The notes beneath the pieces were generated by a model that worked only from the letters and a program-made list of their open reading frames with translations, ran no database searches and had not been told where the DNA came from. A program made the position numbers and the translations under genes. Shown piece by piece: positions 1 through 5,093 of a stretch of 8,730 nucleotides of DNA. Position 1 is the stretch's first letter, and each line of letters opens with the position of its first letter. Source of the stretch: an uncultured Acidimicrobiales bacterium (lineage in GTDB: Bacteria > Actinomycetota > Acidimicrobiia > Acidimicrobiales > UBA10347). The stretch lies in NCBI GenBank assembly GCA_937942965.1, contig CALDGN010000434.1:1-8730 (forward strand), given 5' to 3'.

Positions 1-298
1 CTGAATGTTGGATGCCCGTGCCGGCGGACATGCGTTGGGCGACACCGGGGCGAAGCACGCCATGGTTGCCGTTCGAGTCGCGATGCTCGAGTGCACCTTC
101 GAGGACCCAGGTGACGATTTCCATGTCTCGGTGTCCGTGGGTGTCGAACCCTCCGCCGGCGGCGACACGATCGTCATTCGCGACGATCAACAAGCCGTGG
201 CGCGTGTTCGTCGGATCATGGTGATGCCCGAAACTGAAGCTGTGGCGACTATCGAGCCAGCCAAGATCGGTGTGGAAGCGATCGTCAGCGCGCCGCAC
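1..298 (-). CDS. Pirin family protein (quercetin 2,3-dioxygenase-like), 3' end cut by window edge
   Basis: The minus strand encodes 99 visible codons of a pirin (YhhW-type bicupin) whose C-terminal part lies beyond base 1. Visible landmarks are the N-terminal stretch LGWLDSRHSFSFG (residues 12-24), the metal-binding HxH in THGHRDME (His54, His56), VLEGALEHRDSNGN, and MSAGTGIQHS at the cut, where His98 is the third expected iron ligand. The fourth, Glu, should be the next codon; base 1 is compatible with it. Pirins of this type bind Fe(II) or another metal, and some open the flavonol ring of quercetin; others act as redox-sensitive regulators. The start is the GTG at 298 (MRRADDRFHT), the family's usual beginning. 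No convincing ribosome site precedes it, and the frame is open further upstream, so the start is uncertain. It lies 55 bases after the azoreductase stop on the same strand and is probably co-transcribed with it. The family call is sure; the substrate is not known. Confidence 0.9.
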   Translation of the reverse strand, partial: MRRADDRFHTDLGWLDSRHSFSFGHHHDPTNTRHGLLIVANDDRVAAGGGFDTHGHRDMEIVTWVLEGALEHRDSNGNHGVLRPGVAQRMSAGTGIQHS

Positions 299-353
299 AT
301 CGAGGTCAGTGTCGACTGCTCGATCGAGTGATGGAGGGTTCGGCTGCGGCATG

Positions 354-941
354 TCAGGCGGCCGCCCGTGCGATCTGGTTCCGGGCTTCAGCGAGGCCAG
401 CTTGGGGGTCGATGGCCATGCCGTTCGCGCCGATCACGGTGATGGTGCTGATGCCTAGAAAGTTCAGGAATTGACGCAACCAGGTCGTACCGAAGTCGAT
501 CTCGCCCCCGATTGGCGTGCCACCGCTGGCGGCAACGATGTAGGTGGGGCGGTCCTTGAGCAGGCCGACCGGCCCGGTCTCGGTGTACGCGAACGTCGTG
601 CCGGCTCGGGCAACGAGGTCGGCCCATGCCTTGAGCGACGAGGGTGGGCCGAAGTTGTAGATCGGCGCTCCGATAACAAGAACGTCGGCGCCCTCGAGTT
701 CGGCGATCAAGGCGTCACCCGAACCGAGCACGTCGGCAGCGCTCTCGCTTCGGTCGGCTTGGGCGGCCGCGAGTTCGGCCGTTGCGGCGACGGAGAGCTG
801 CGGCACACCCTCAGCAAGACGGCGCTCGACGACCGTTGCATCTGGTCCAGCCAGATGCCCGATCAGCTCGGAGGCGAGAAGCTCGGTTGCGGATTCCGTG
901 CCTCGGGTCGAGGCGGCGATGTGCAGGATTGTGTTGGTCAT
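354..941 (-). CDS. azoR: FMN-dependent NADH-azoreductase
   Basis: This 195-residue flavodoxin-fold protein has the usual length of AzoR (about 200). It should be a cytosolic FMN homodimer that uses NADH for two-electron reduction of quinones and azo compounds. N-terminal ILHIAASTRGTESAT (residues 5-19) supplies the FMN phosphate loop. The hallmark P-x-YNF is at 93-97 (PIYNF), followed by LKAWADLVARAGTTFAYTE (103-121) and GPVGLL, which closely resemble E. coli AzoR (LKNYFDLVARAGVTFRYTE). SGG at 139-141 is the second flavin contact. The ATG at 941 fits the family start; a G-rich weak ribosome site (five Gs at 948-952) lies six bases upstream. The gene diverges from a MarR regulator, and two TTCAA-N2-TTGAA palindromes cover its probable promoter, so it is likely induced by a MarR ligand such as a quinone or other electrophile (inference). 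The downstream pirin is probably in the same transcript. Confidence 0.93.
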   Translation of the reverse strand: MTNTILHIAASTRGTESATELLASELIGHLAGPDATVVERRLAEGVPQLSVAATAELAAAQADRSESAADVLGSGDALIAELEGADVLVIGAPIYNFGPPSSLKAWADLVARAGTTFAYTETGPVGLLKDRPTYIVAASGGTPIGGEIDFGTTWLRQFLNFLGISTITVIGANGMAIDPQAGLAEARNQIARAAA

Positions 942-964
942 AGTGGGCCCCCAGAGGGTGGTAG

Positions 965-976
965 TTCAATGTTGAA
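965..976. promoter_or_regulatory. Putative MarR operator 1 (palindrome)
   Basis: TTCAATGTTGAA consists of 5-bp inverted arms around a 2-bp centre. It lies just downstream of the azoreductase -10 hexamer (979-984), over the predicted transcription start. A second copy sits 22 bp away centre to centre, about two helical turns, so two dimers could bind on the same face. That the MarR protein encoded next door binds it is inferred from position and symmetry. Confidence 0.68.
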
Positions 977-978
977 TG

Positions 979-1007
979 ATTATTACTTCAATTTTGAATT
1001 AGTGCAA
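979..1007 (-). promoter_or_regulatory. Probable azoreductase/pirin promoter
   Basis: On the minus strand a -35-like TTGCAC (1007-1002) and a -10 AATAAT (984-979, 5 of 6 to consensus) are separated by 17 bases. Transcription would start near 972, leaving a leader of about 30 bases before the ATG at 941. The spacer contains operator 2, and the start site lies in operator 1. The local sequence is strikingly AT-rich compared with the rest of the window. Confidence 0.6.
987..998. promoter_or_regulatory. Putative MarR operator 2 (palindrome)
   Basis: TTCAATTTTGAA has the same TTCAA-N2-TTGAA symmetry as the site at 965-976. It falls between the -35 and -10 elements of the probable azoreductase promoter, and its right arm provides most of the -35 hexamer (TTGAAT, 994-999) of the probable marR promoter. 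A bound dimer would block both directions. Confidence 0.7.
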
Positions 1008-1023
1008 CCCCGGCGGGTATCCT
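994..1023 (+). promoter_or_regulatory. Probable marR promoter, leaderless type
   Basis: TTGAAT (994-999) and TATCCT (1018-1023) are 18 bases apart. The -10 ends seven bases before the GTG start at 1031, so transcription would begin at or next to the start codon and give a leaderless mRNA. This agrees with the absence of any purine-rich ribosome site before the GTG. The -35 overlaps operator 2, suggesting autorepression. Confidence 0.5.
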
Positions 1024-1030
1024 CGGTGTT

Positions 1031-1501
1031 GTGACTTCTGACGCACCCGAGCCGAACTGGCTCAACGACGCCGAAATGCGAACGTGGCGCGCCTATCTGC
1101 GAGCGGTCAACCTCATCGAGCGACGGCTGAACGAAGGCCTCAAGGCTGCTGGCGGTCTCACGATCGAGGACTACGAGGTTCTGGTCCATCTCTCGGAAAC
1201 CGTCGACCAGCGACTGCGCATGAGCGAGCTATCCCAGCGCCTCGTCCACTCCCAGAGTCGCCTTACCCAACGCGTCGATCGCCTCGCCAAGCGTGGCTAC
1301 GTCAGTCGCGAAAAGTGCCCCGAAGATCGGCGTGGCACGTTCGCCTGCCTGACCGAGGACGGCTTTGCTGCACTCGAGGCAACAGCTCCCCAGCACGTTC
1401 AAGATGTGCGCGACGCGCTGATCGACCTCATCGAACCTGACGAACACGCCGTCATCGCCGAAGTACTTGAGCGGATCAGCGAAGAGCTACACGAGTCCTG
1501 A
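1031..1501 (+). CDS. MarR family winged-helix transcriptional regulator
   Basis: The 156-residue protein has the normal length and layout of MarR: an N-terminal dimer helix beginning WLNDAEMRTWRAYL (10-23), a winged helix-turn-helix with recognition helix SQSRLTQRVDRLAKRGYV (74-91), a wing carrying the family motif CPEDRRG (96-102) and LTEDG (107-111), then a C-terminal dimerisation helix. Such proteins are dimeric repressors that leave DNA when a phenolic ligand binds or a cysteine is oxidised. The only cysteines, Cys96 and Cys106, are both in the wing. The start is the GTG at 1031, right after a -10-like TATCCT with no ribosome site, consistent with leaderless translation. It diverges from the azoreductase gene, and the gap contains two matching palindromes, so its likely targets are that gene and itself. 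It ends 15 bases from the convergent yqeC-like gene. Confidence 0.93.
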   Translation: MTSDAPEPNWLNDAEMRTWRAYLRAVNLIERRLNEGLKAAGGLTIEDYEVLVHLSETVDQRLRMSELSQRLVHSQSRLTQRVDRLAKRGYVSREKCPEDRRGTFACLTEDGFAALEATAPQHVQDVRDALIDLIEPDEHAVIAEVLERISEELHES

Positions 1502-1510
1502 CCAAAGAAG

Positions 1511-1522
1511 CGCTGATCAGCG
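1511..1522. repeat. Perfect 12-bp palindrome at convergent gene ends
   Basis: CGCTGATCAGCG is fully self-complementary. It lies in the junction between the convergent marR stop (1499-1501) and the yqeC-like stop, whose TCA complement (1517-1519) is inside the palindrome. With no loop and no T-run it is not a standard intrinsic terminator; a role in ending transcription or a chance occurrence are both possible. Confidence 0.3.
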
Positions 1523-2245
1523 GGTGCTGCTCGCAACCGCTCCGATGCACAACACCCGAACTGTCGGGCGAATGGCTTCGACCAAGGCCTGGACCAGCTC
1601 TGCATCGTCTGGATCAACTCGATGGATCAGCACCGCAAACTCGGCCTGCTCAGGTCGGCCCTTCCGCGAACCGGCCTCGCTCAACAACACCTGAGCGGCT
1701 GCGTCGGGAGTCAGCAGATCATCGATGGATCCACCGACGATGTCGACGACCGCATCGGCGCGATGACACGACGTCGCAATCGGCTCGCCGAGTGCGTGTG
1801 CTCCGATGCACGCCAACAACGTGGTCGTGTGCTCGGGGATGACTGGCTCGTAGGCATACGGAGCCTTGAATGGCTTGCGTCGAGAACCATCAGCTTCGAC
1901 GATCACATGGTCCGCGAGCCCTGAGCTAAACCAGCGATCGCAATCCTGGGGCGACACGCCTTCGGCCCGGTGCCCCGTTCGATCCGACCACACCAACGCC
2001 CGCGAGCTCTCGGACAACTGGCGCTCGATCGTCCCATCGTCCGCTCCGACCAGTACCGGTACGCCCTCGTCTCGCTCCGACCCCATCTTGGTGGTCGTCG
2101 TCAGCACTACCGAACCAGAGAGCTGCTGGCCCAGCGCAAACAGCGTCGTGGTCTTTCCGCCGCCGCCCACGATCGAGACGAGTTCCCGTTCCCCGAGCTG
2201 CAAGGCAGCAGCGAGATCGCCGATCGGCGTGAGCGAAAGCGCCAC
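1517..2245 (-). CDS. yqeC: YqeC-like P-loop protein (putative selenium/molybdenum hydroxylase accessory protein)
   Basis: A 242-residue protein of the YqeC family (putative selenium-dependent hydroxylase accessory protein). It has an N-terminal P-loop VGGGGKTT (26-33), TTTTKMG (49-55), and the family block VIVEADGSRRKPFKAP (114-129), followed by HRADAVVDIVGG (161-172) and a GTPase-like segment LIHRVDPDD (206-214). Family knowledge: YqeC is encoded with YqeB and SelD in genomes having selenium-dependent molybdenum hydroxylases such as purine hydroxylases, and probably helps mature the cofactor; its reaction is not established. The GTG at 2245 is the first possible start, since an in-frame TAG lies 12 bases upstream. 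No ribosome site is seen, but a TAGCTT hexamer ends six bases before it, so the message may be leaderless. It diverges from an alpha/beta hydrolase and converges on marR. No hydroxylase or selD gene is visible here, so the cofactor link is indirect. Confidence 0.85.
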   Translation of the reverse strand: MALSLTPIGDLAAALQLGERELVSIVGGGGKTTTLFALGQQLSGSVVLTTTTKMGSERDEGVPVLVGADDGTIERQLSESSRALVWSDRTGHRAEGVSPQDCDRWFSSGLADHVIVEADGSRRKPFKAPYAYEPVIPEHTTTLLACIGAHALGEPIATSCHRADAVVDIVGGSIDDLLTPDAAAQVLLSEAGSRKGRPEQAEFAVLIHRVDPDDAELVQALVEAIRPTVRVLCIGAVASSTR

Positions 2246-2251
2246 AAAGCG

Positions 2252-2257
2252 AAGCTA
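2252..2257 (-). promoter_or_regulatory. Possible -10 element of the yqeC-like gene
   Basis: On the minus strand TAGCTT (2257-2252) fits the TA-N3-T core of a -10 and stands six bases before the GTG start at 2245, the spacing of a leaderless promoter. No good -35 is seen at 16-18 bases upstream. Support is the spacing plus the lack of a ribosome site. Confidence 0.3.
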
Positions 2258-2320
2258 CTGCGCATTCGCGCTCAGACAGCACTGGGTCATCATGTCGCCG
2301 GATCGAGGTGGCACACTTTT

Positions 2321-3127
2321 GTGGTGGCACTGAAGATCCGGGGAGCAGCAATCGACTGGGACAGCGGTGGTGCACCCAAAGCGCCACCGTTGGTCTGGGG
2401 CCACGGCTTGACGAGCAGCCGTGCGGACGAAGACCGGGCTCCGATCGTCGACCTACATCGCGTACGCGAGTTCGCGACCGTCGTGCGCTACGACGCACAC
2501 GGGCATGGAGCGTCGTCGATGCTGTCTGAGCCCGAACGAGGCAGCTGGGCTGAACTCGCGCAGGATCAGATCGAGCTCATCGACTACCTCGGGATCGGCG
2601 AGGTCATCCTGGGCGGCGCCTCGATGGGCACCGGCACGGCATTGCACGCAGCGCTGGCGATTCCCGAGCGGGTCAAGGGTCTGGTGCTTGTCATCCCGCC
2701 AACGGGCTGGACAGAGCGGGCCGCGCAGATCGACGTGTACGAGCAGATGGCGTCGATCATCGAAGTGAAGGGCATCGAACCGATCATCGCCGCATCGGCG
2801 AGCTTGGCGCCGCCCGACCCGTACCTGGGAAGCGACGAGTATCGACAGCGCCGTGCCGCGACGATGCGAGCGGTTTCCCCGGAGCGTCTGGCGGCGAACC
2901 TCCGCGGCGCAGGCCATGCGGATCTTCCGAGGCTCGCCGCGCTGGCGACCCTGACCATGCCGACCCTGGTGCTCGCGTGGACTGGCGATACCGGCCATCC
3001 GGTTTCGACCGCGGAGCAGCTGGGTGAAACCTTGCCGAATGCTGAGGTCGTGCTCAGCTCGACCGCAGACGAGTTGGCAACGTGGACGCAGCGAACGATC
3101 GATTTCGTCAGCAGCCTGACCGGCTGA
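2321..3127 (+). CDS. Alpha/beta fold hydrolase
   Basis: A 268-residue cytosolic alpha/beta hydrolase. Visible are the oxyanion-loop WGHGL (26-30), YDAHGHGAS (57-65), the nucleophile elbow GGASMGTG (98-105, Ser101), a helical cap (about 125-200), and a late strand LVLAWTGDTGHP (216-227) with Asp223 as the likely acid. The usual catalytic His after the last strand is not present: that region reads SSTADELATW (246-255). His226 next to the Asp is the only nearby candidate. The tail TWTQRTIDFVSSL is the usual terminal helix. The frame is open far upstream (to 1970), but homology begins at ALKIRG, so the tandem GTG codons at 2321 or 2324 are the likely starts; GAGGTG (2305-2310) is a possible ribosome site about ten bases before. 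It diverges from the yqeC-like gene and converges on the thioesterase. Substrate unknown; esterase, lactonase and haloperoxidase-like roles are all open. Confidence 0.88.
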   Translation: MVALKIRGAAIDWDSGGAPKAPPLVWGHGLTSSRADEDRAPIVDLHRVREFATVVRYDAHGHGASSMLSEPERGSWAELAQDQIELIDYLGIGEVILGGASMGTGTALHAALAIPERVKGLVLVIPPTGWTERAAQIDVYEQMASIIEVKGIEPIIAASASLAPPDPYLGSDEYRQRRAATMRAVSPERLAANLRGAGHADLPRLAALATLTMPTLVLAWTGDTGHPVSTAEQLGETLPNAEVVLSSTADELATWTQRTIDFVSSLTG

Positions 3128-3145
3128 CGCAGGTCAGACCACGAG

Positions 3146-3625
3146 CTAGCGAATCGGTCGGAAGCACGAGCCGATTTCGGACGGCTGCTCGAGCCCGGCA
3201 TGGGCATCTCGCAGCGCGGTCAACTCACTGACGATCGATTCGGGCATGGCGGCGACGCCACCATTCACCGTGTCGACATGGAGCAACATCAGCTCGTGGG
3301 TTGCGGCGACCCAGCCTTCGTCGGCATGCAACATGCGGTGGAAGAGGTGGAGCCGCTTGGCGTCGACGCCAAGCACCCAGCTCTCGTAGGCGAGCGGCGT
3401 CTCGGGCGGGACTTCGCGTTGATAGGTCAGGTGCGCCTCGACCGTGTAGATCGAGCAGCCACTCGCCTCGCGATAGGCCTGGTCGAGTCCGACCAAGTCC
3501 TGCACCGCATCGGTCGCCTTGGTGAATCCGACGACGTAGTAACCGTCGTTCACATGGTCGTTGTAGTCAATCCACTCGGGTTGCACTACGGCGGTGTGGA
3601 TACGAAGCGGGCCCTCGGCACTCAT
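3146..3625 (-). CDS. Hot-dog fold acyl-CoA thioesterase (4HBT type, betainyl-CoA thioesterase-like)
   Basis: A 159-residue single-domain hot-dog protein. The start of the fold, PEWIDYNDHVNDGYYVVGFTKATDA (16-40), contains the likely catalytic Asp20. YTVEAHLTYQREV (60-72) and DAKRLHLFHRML (88-99), then ATHELMLLHVD (108-118), resemble thioesterases linked to carnitine degradation, including the C-terminal thioesterase domain fused to some L-carnitine dehydrogenases. The expected reaction is hydrolysis of a short or polar acyl-CoA; the actual acyl group cannot be read from the sequence. The ATG at 3625 was chosen because homology starts a few residues later, although the frame stays open to 4123 inside the upstream gene. 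It begins ten bases after the amidohydrolase stop, so the two are almost certainly co-transcribed and perhaps translationally coupled. It is the last gene of the operon and converges on the alpha/beta hydrolase, with 18 bases between stops and no evident terminator. Confidence 0.88.
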   Translation of the reverse strand: MSAEGPLRIHTAVVQPEWIDYNDHVNDGYYVVGFTKATDAVQDLVGLDQAYREASGCSIYTVEAHLTYQREVPPETPLAYESWVLGVDAKRLHLFHRMLHADEGWVAATHELMLLHVDTVNGGVAAMPESIVSELTALRDAHAGLEQPSEIGSCFRPIR

Positions 3626-3635
3626 GTGCGTGCGC

Positions 3636-5039
3636 TCAGCCTTGCGTGAGGCGGCTCTCGACGCCTGCCTTTTCGAATACGCGAGCGGCGGCGACGGTGG
3701 CTTCTTCGAGCAGTGCCGTCTCGTCGACGATCGTCGAGCTGCCTCCAGCCACACAGCGGCGACCGTCAACCCACACATCGGAGACGTCGGCCGGGCTGGC
3801 GTTAAAGACGAGCGCCGATGGCACCCGGTGCACGGGGGCAACGAAGATCGAACGCAGGTCAACCATGACCACGTCGGCCTTGCGGCCCGCTGCGAGCACG
3901 CCAGTGTCATCGCCGGTCCCGAACGTGCGTGCGCCGCCACGGCATGCCATCTCGAGGCTGTCCTCGGGCTGTAGCGCCATCGCGTCGAGGTGATGGACCT
4001 TCTGCAACAGCACGGTCGACTTGAGGACCTCGAACATGTCCTGGCGGTTGTTGCTTCCCGGACCGTCGCTGGCGAGCGCGATGTTGATGCCGCGGGCGCG
4101 CATATCGAGAATGCGTGGCACACCCGAGGCCAGGTACATGTTGCTCACTGGGCAGCTCACGACCGAAGCGCCTGCTTCGGCGATGAGGTCGAGCTCGCCG
4201 TCGTCGAGCCACACGCTGTGTGCGAGCTGGAAGTCGGGGCCAAGCACGCCGATGTCGTGCAGCCATTCGACGTGGCGCATGCCGCGCTCTTCGAGGTTGA
4301 GCTGGACTTCTTCGTCGGTCTCGGCGCAGTGGATGTGTGTGCCAGCCCCCCACTCGCGTGTCTTGGCGACGGTCTCGCGCATCGCGTCGGCGGTGCAGCC
4401 CCAGGGGAGCAGCGGCGCGAGCTCGATGCGGATCCGGTCGTCGTCGTGACCGTGCCACTGGGTGCGGAGCGTCTCGGTATGCGACAGCACCTGGTCTGGT
4501 GTCTCGCACATGATCTCGGGATAGTTCCGGTCGGCCCAGCCGCGAGCGAGCATGTAGCGGACACCGCTCTCGTCAGCGGCCCGGCAGATCGCATCGTCGA
4601 TCGAAGGGTCGACGTGCACGTACTGGTGATCGAGGATCGCAGTTGCGCCGGTGCGCAGGTTCTCGATCATGCCGACGAGGCCCGCGAGATACGCGGCGTC
4701 GGCATCAAGGTGCACGGCGCCAGGCCAGATGCAATCACGAAGCCACTGCAGCAGTGGCTTGTCGTCGGCCAATCCTCGGAAGAACGTCTGGAAGAGGTGA
4801 GTGTGGCCGTTCGTCATTCCTGGCATGACCGCATGGCCGGTGCCGTCGACGACCTCGCCAGCGCTGGCCCGAACATCGTCTGGCGCATTGCCAGCTCCGA
4901 CGGCGGAGATACGGTCGCCGACCAGGTGCACCCAGCCCGGATCGTGGATGGTGAACGCATCATCGACCGTGACCACGGCAGCGTTCTCGATGAGGACACC
5001 GCCCTCGGGACGCGGGGCAAGTGGTGTGATCTCGACCAT
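3636..5039 (-). CDS. Metal-dependent amidohydrolase of the SsnA/TrzA/AtzA group (probable aminohydrolase)
   Basis: A 467-residue cytosolic amidohydrolase of full family length. A beta-sandwich segment (about 15-75) is followed by the TIM barrel opening with GHTHLFQTFFRG (78-89; His79 and His81 as metal ligands). Further active-site residues are THIHCAETDEE (234-244; His237, Glu240), AHSVW (273-277; His274) and ASDGPGSNN (323-331; Asp325), then the closing segment GVLAAGRKADVVMVDLR. All residues for a mononuclear metal centre are present. The family deaminates or dechlorinates N-heterocycles: S-adenosylhomocysteine/methylthioadenosine, 8-oxoguanine, guanine and s-triazines. ADDKPLLQWLRDCIWP (91-106) resembles adenosyl-type deaminases, while HLFQTFFRG and ILDHQYVHVDP (135-145) resemble 8-oxoguanine deaminase, so the substrate is open. 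It follows the permease gene by 54 bases, in the same direction as a nucleoside-type importer, which suits a purine-like substrate. The start at 5039 lacks a ribosome site; a TAGCCT hexamer ends seven bases before it. Confidence 0.9.
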   Translation of the reverse strand: MVEITPLAPRPEGGVLIENAAVVTVDDAFTIHDPGWVHLVGDRISAVGAGNAPDDVRASAGEVVDGTGHAVMPGMTNGHTHLFQTFFRGLADDKPLLQWLRDCIWPGAVHLDADAAYLAGLVGMIENLRTGATAILDHQYVHVDPSIDDAICRAADESGVRYMLARGWADRNYPEIMCETPDQVLSHTETLRTQWHGHDDDRIRIELAPLLPWGCTADAMRETVAKTREWGAGTHIHCAETDEEVQLNLEERGMRHVEWLHDIGVLGPDFQLAHSVWLDDGELDLIAEAGASVVSCPVSNMYLASGVPRILDMRARGINIALASDGPGSNNRQDMFEVLKSTVLLQKVHHLDAMALQPEDSLEMACRGGARTFGTGDDTGVLAAGRKADVVMVDLRSIFVAPVHRVPSALVFNASPADVSDVWVDGRRCVAGGSSTIVDETALLEEATVAAARVFEKAGVESRLTQG

Positions 5040-5046
5040 GGCCCGG

Positions 5047-5052
5047 AGGCTA
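5047..5052 (-). promoter_or_regulatory. Possible internal -10 before the amidohydrolase gene
   Basis: On the minus strand TAGCCT (5052-5047) sits seven bases before the ATG at 5039 in a gap with no ribosome site. The arrangement matches the marR start (TATCCT, seven bases, GTG). It may allow a leaderless transcript of the last two genes independent of the transporter. No clear -35 is present, so this is weak. Confidence 0.25.
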
Positions 5053-5093
5053 TCGGCGTCGCTCGCCCCGCTCGCTCACCGGCGGACGTGGCT

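Noticed and set aside
5..331. A plus-strand frame of 108 codons at the left edge.
   Set aside because: The minus strand here encodes an unmistakable pirin N-terminal half with HxH and MSAGTGIQHS motifs.
471..1034. A 187-codon plus-strand frame opposite the azoreductase gene.
   Set aside because: It is the antisense shadow of a clear azoreductase and would run through the operator/promoter region; the product has no recognisable motifs.
1970..2320. A possible N-terminal extension of the alpha/beta hydrolase to an ATG at 1970.
   Set aside because: It would overlap most of the yqeC-like gene on the other strand. The extra residues are Arg/Gln-rich without homology, and the hydrolase fold starts at the GTG pair at 2321/2324.
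2307..2330. Direct repeat GGTGGCAC at 2307-2314 and 2323-2330 around the hydrolase start.
   Set aside because: Eight bases only, and the second copy is coding; not enough to call an operator.
3107..3137. Short inverted repeats (GTCAGC/GCTGAC and CTGACC/GGTCAG) at the end of the hydrolase gene.
   Set aside because: Six-base stems with 10-base loops and no T-run; too weak to call a terminator.
2584..3207. A 207-codon minus-strand frame opposite the alpha/beta hydrolase.
   Set aside because: It is the antisense shadow of a gene with a clear nucleophile elbow; it also runs into the convergent thioesterase gene.
3626..4123. A possible N-terminal extension of the thioesterase up to 4123.
   Set aside because: The added sequence is an out-of-frame reading of the upstream amidohydrolase, rich in Ser, Arg and Cys. 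The hot-dog domain begins right after the ATG at 3625.
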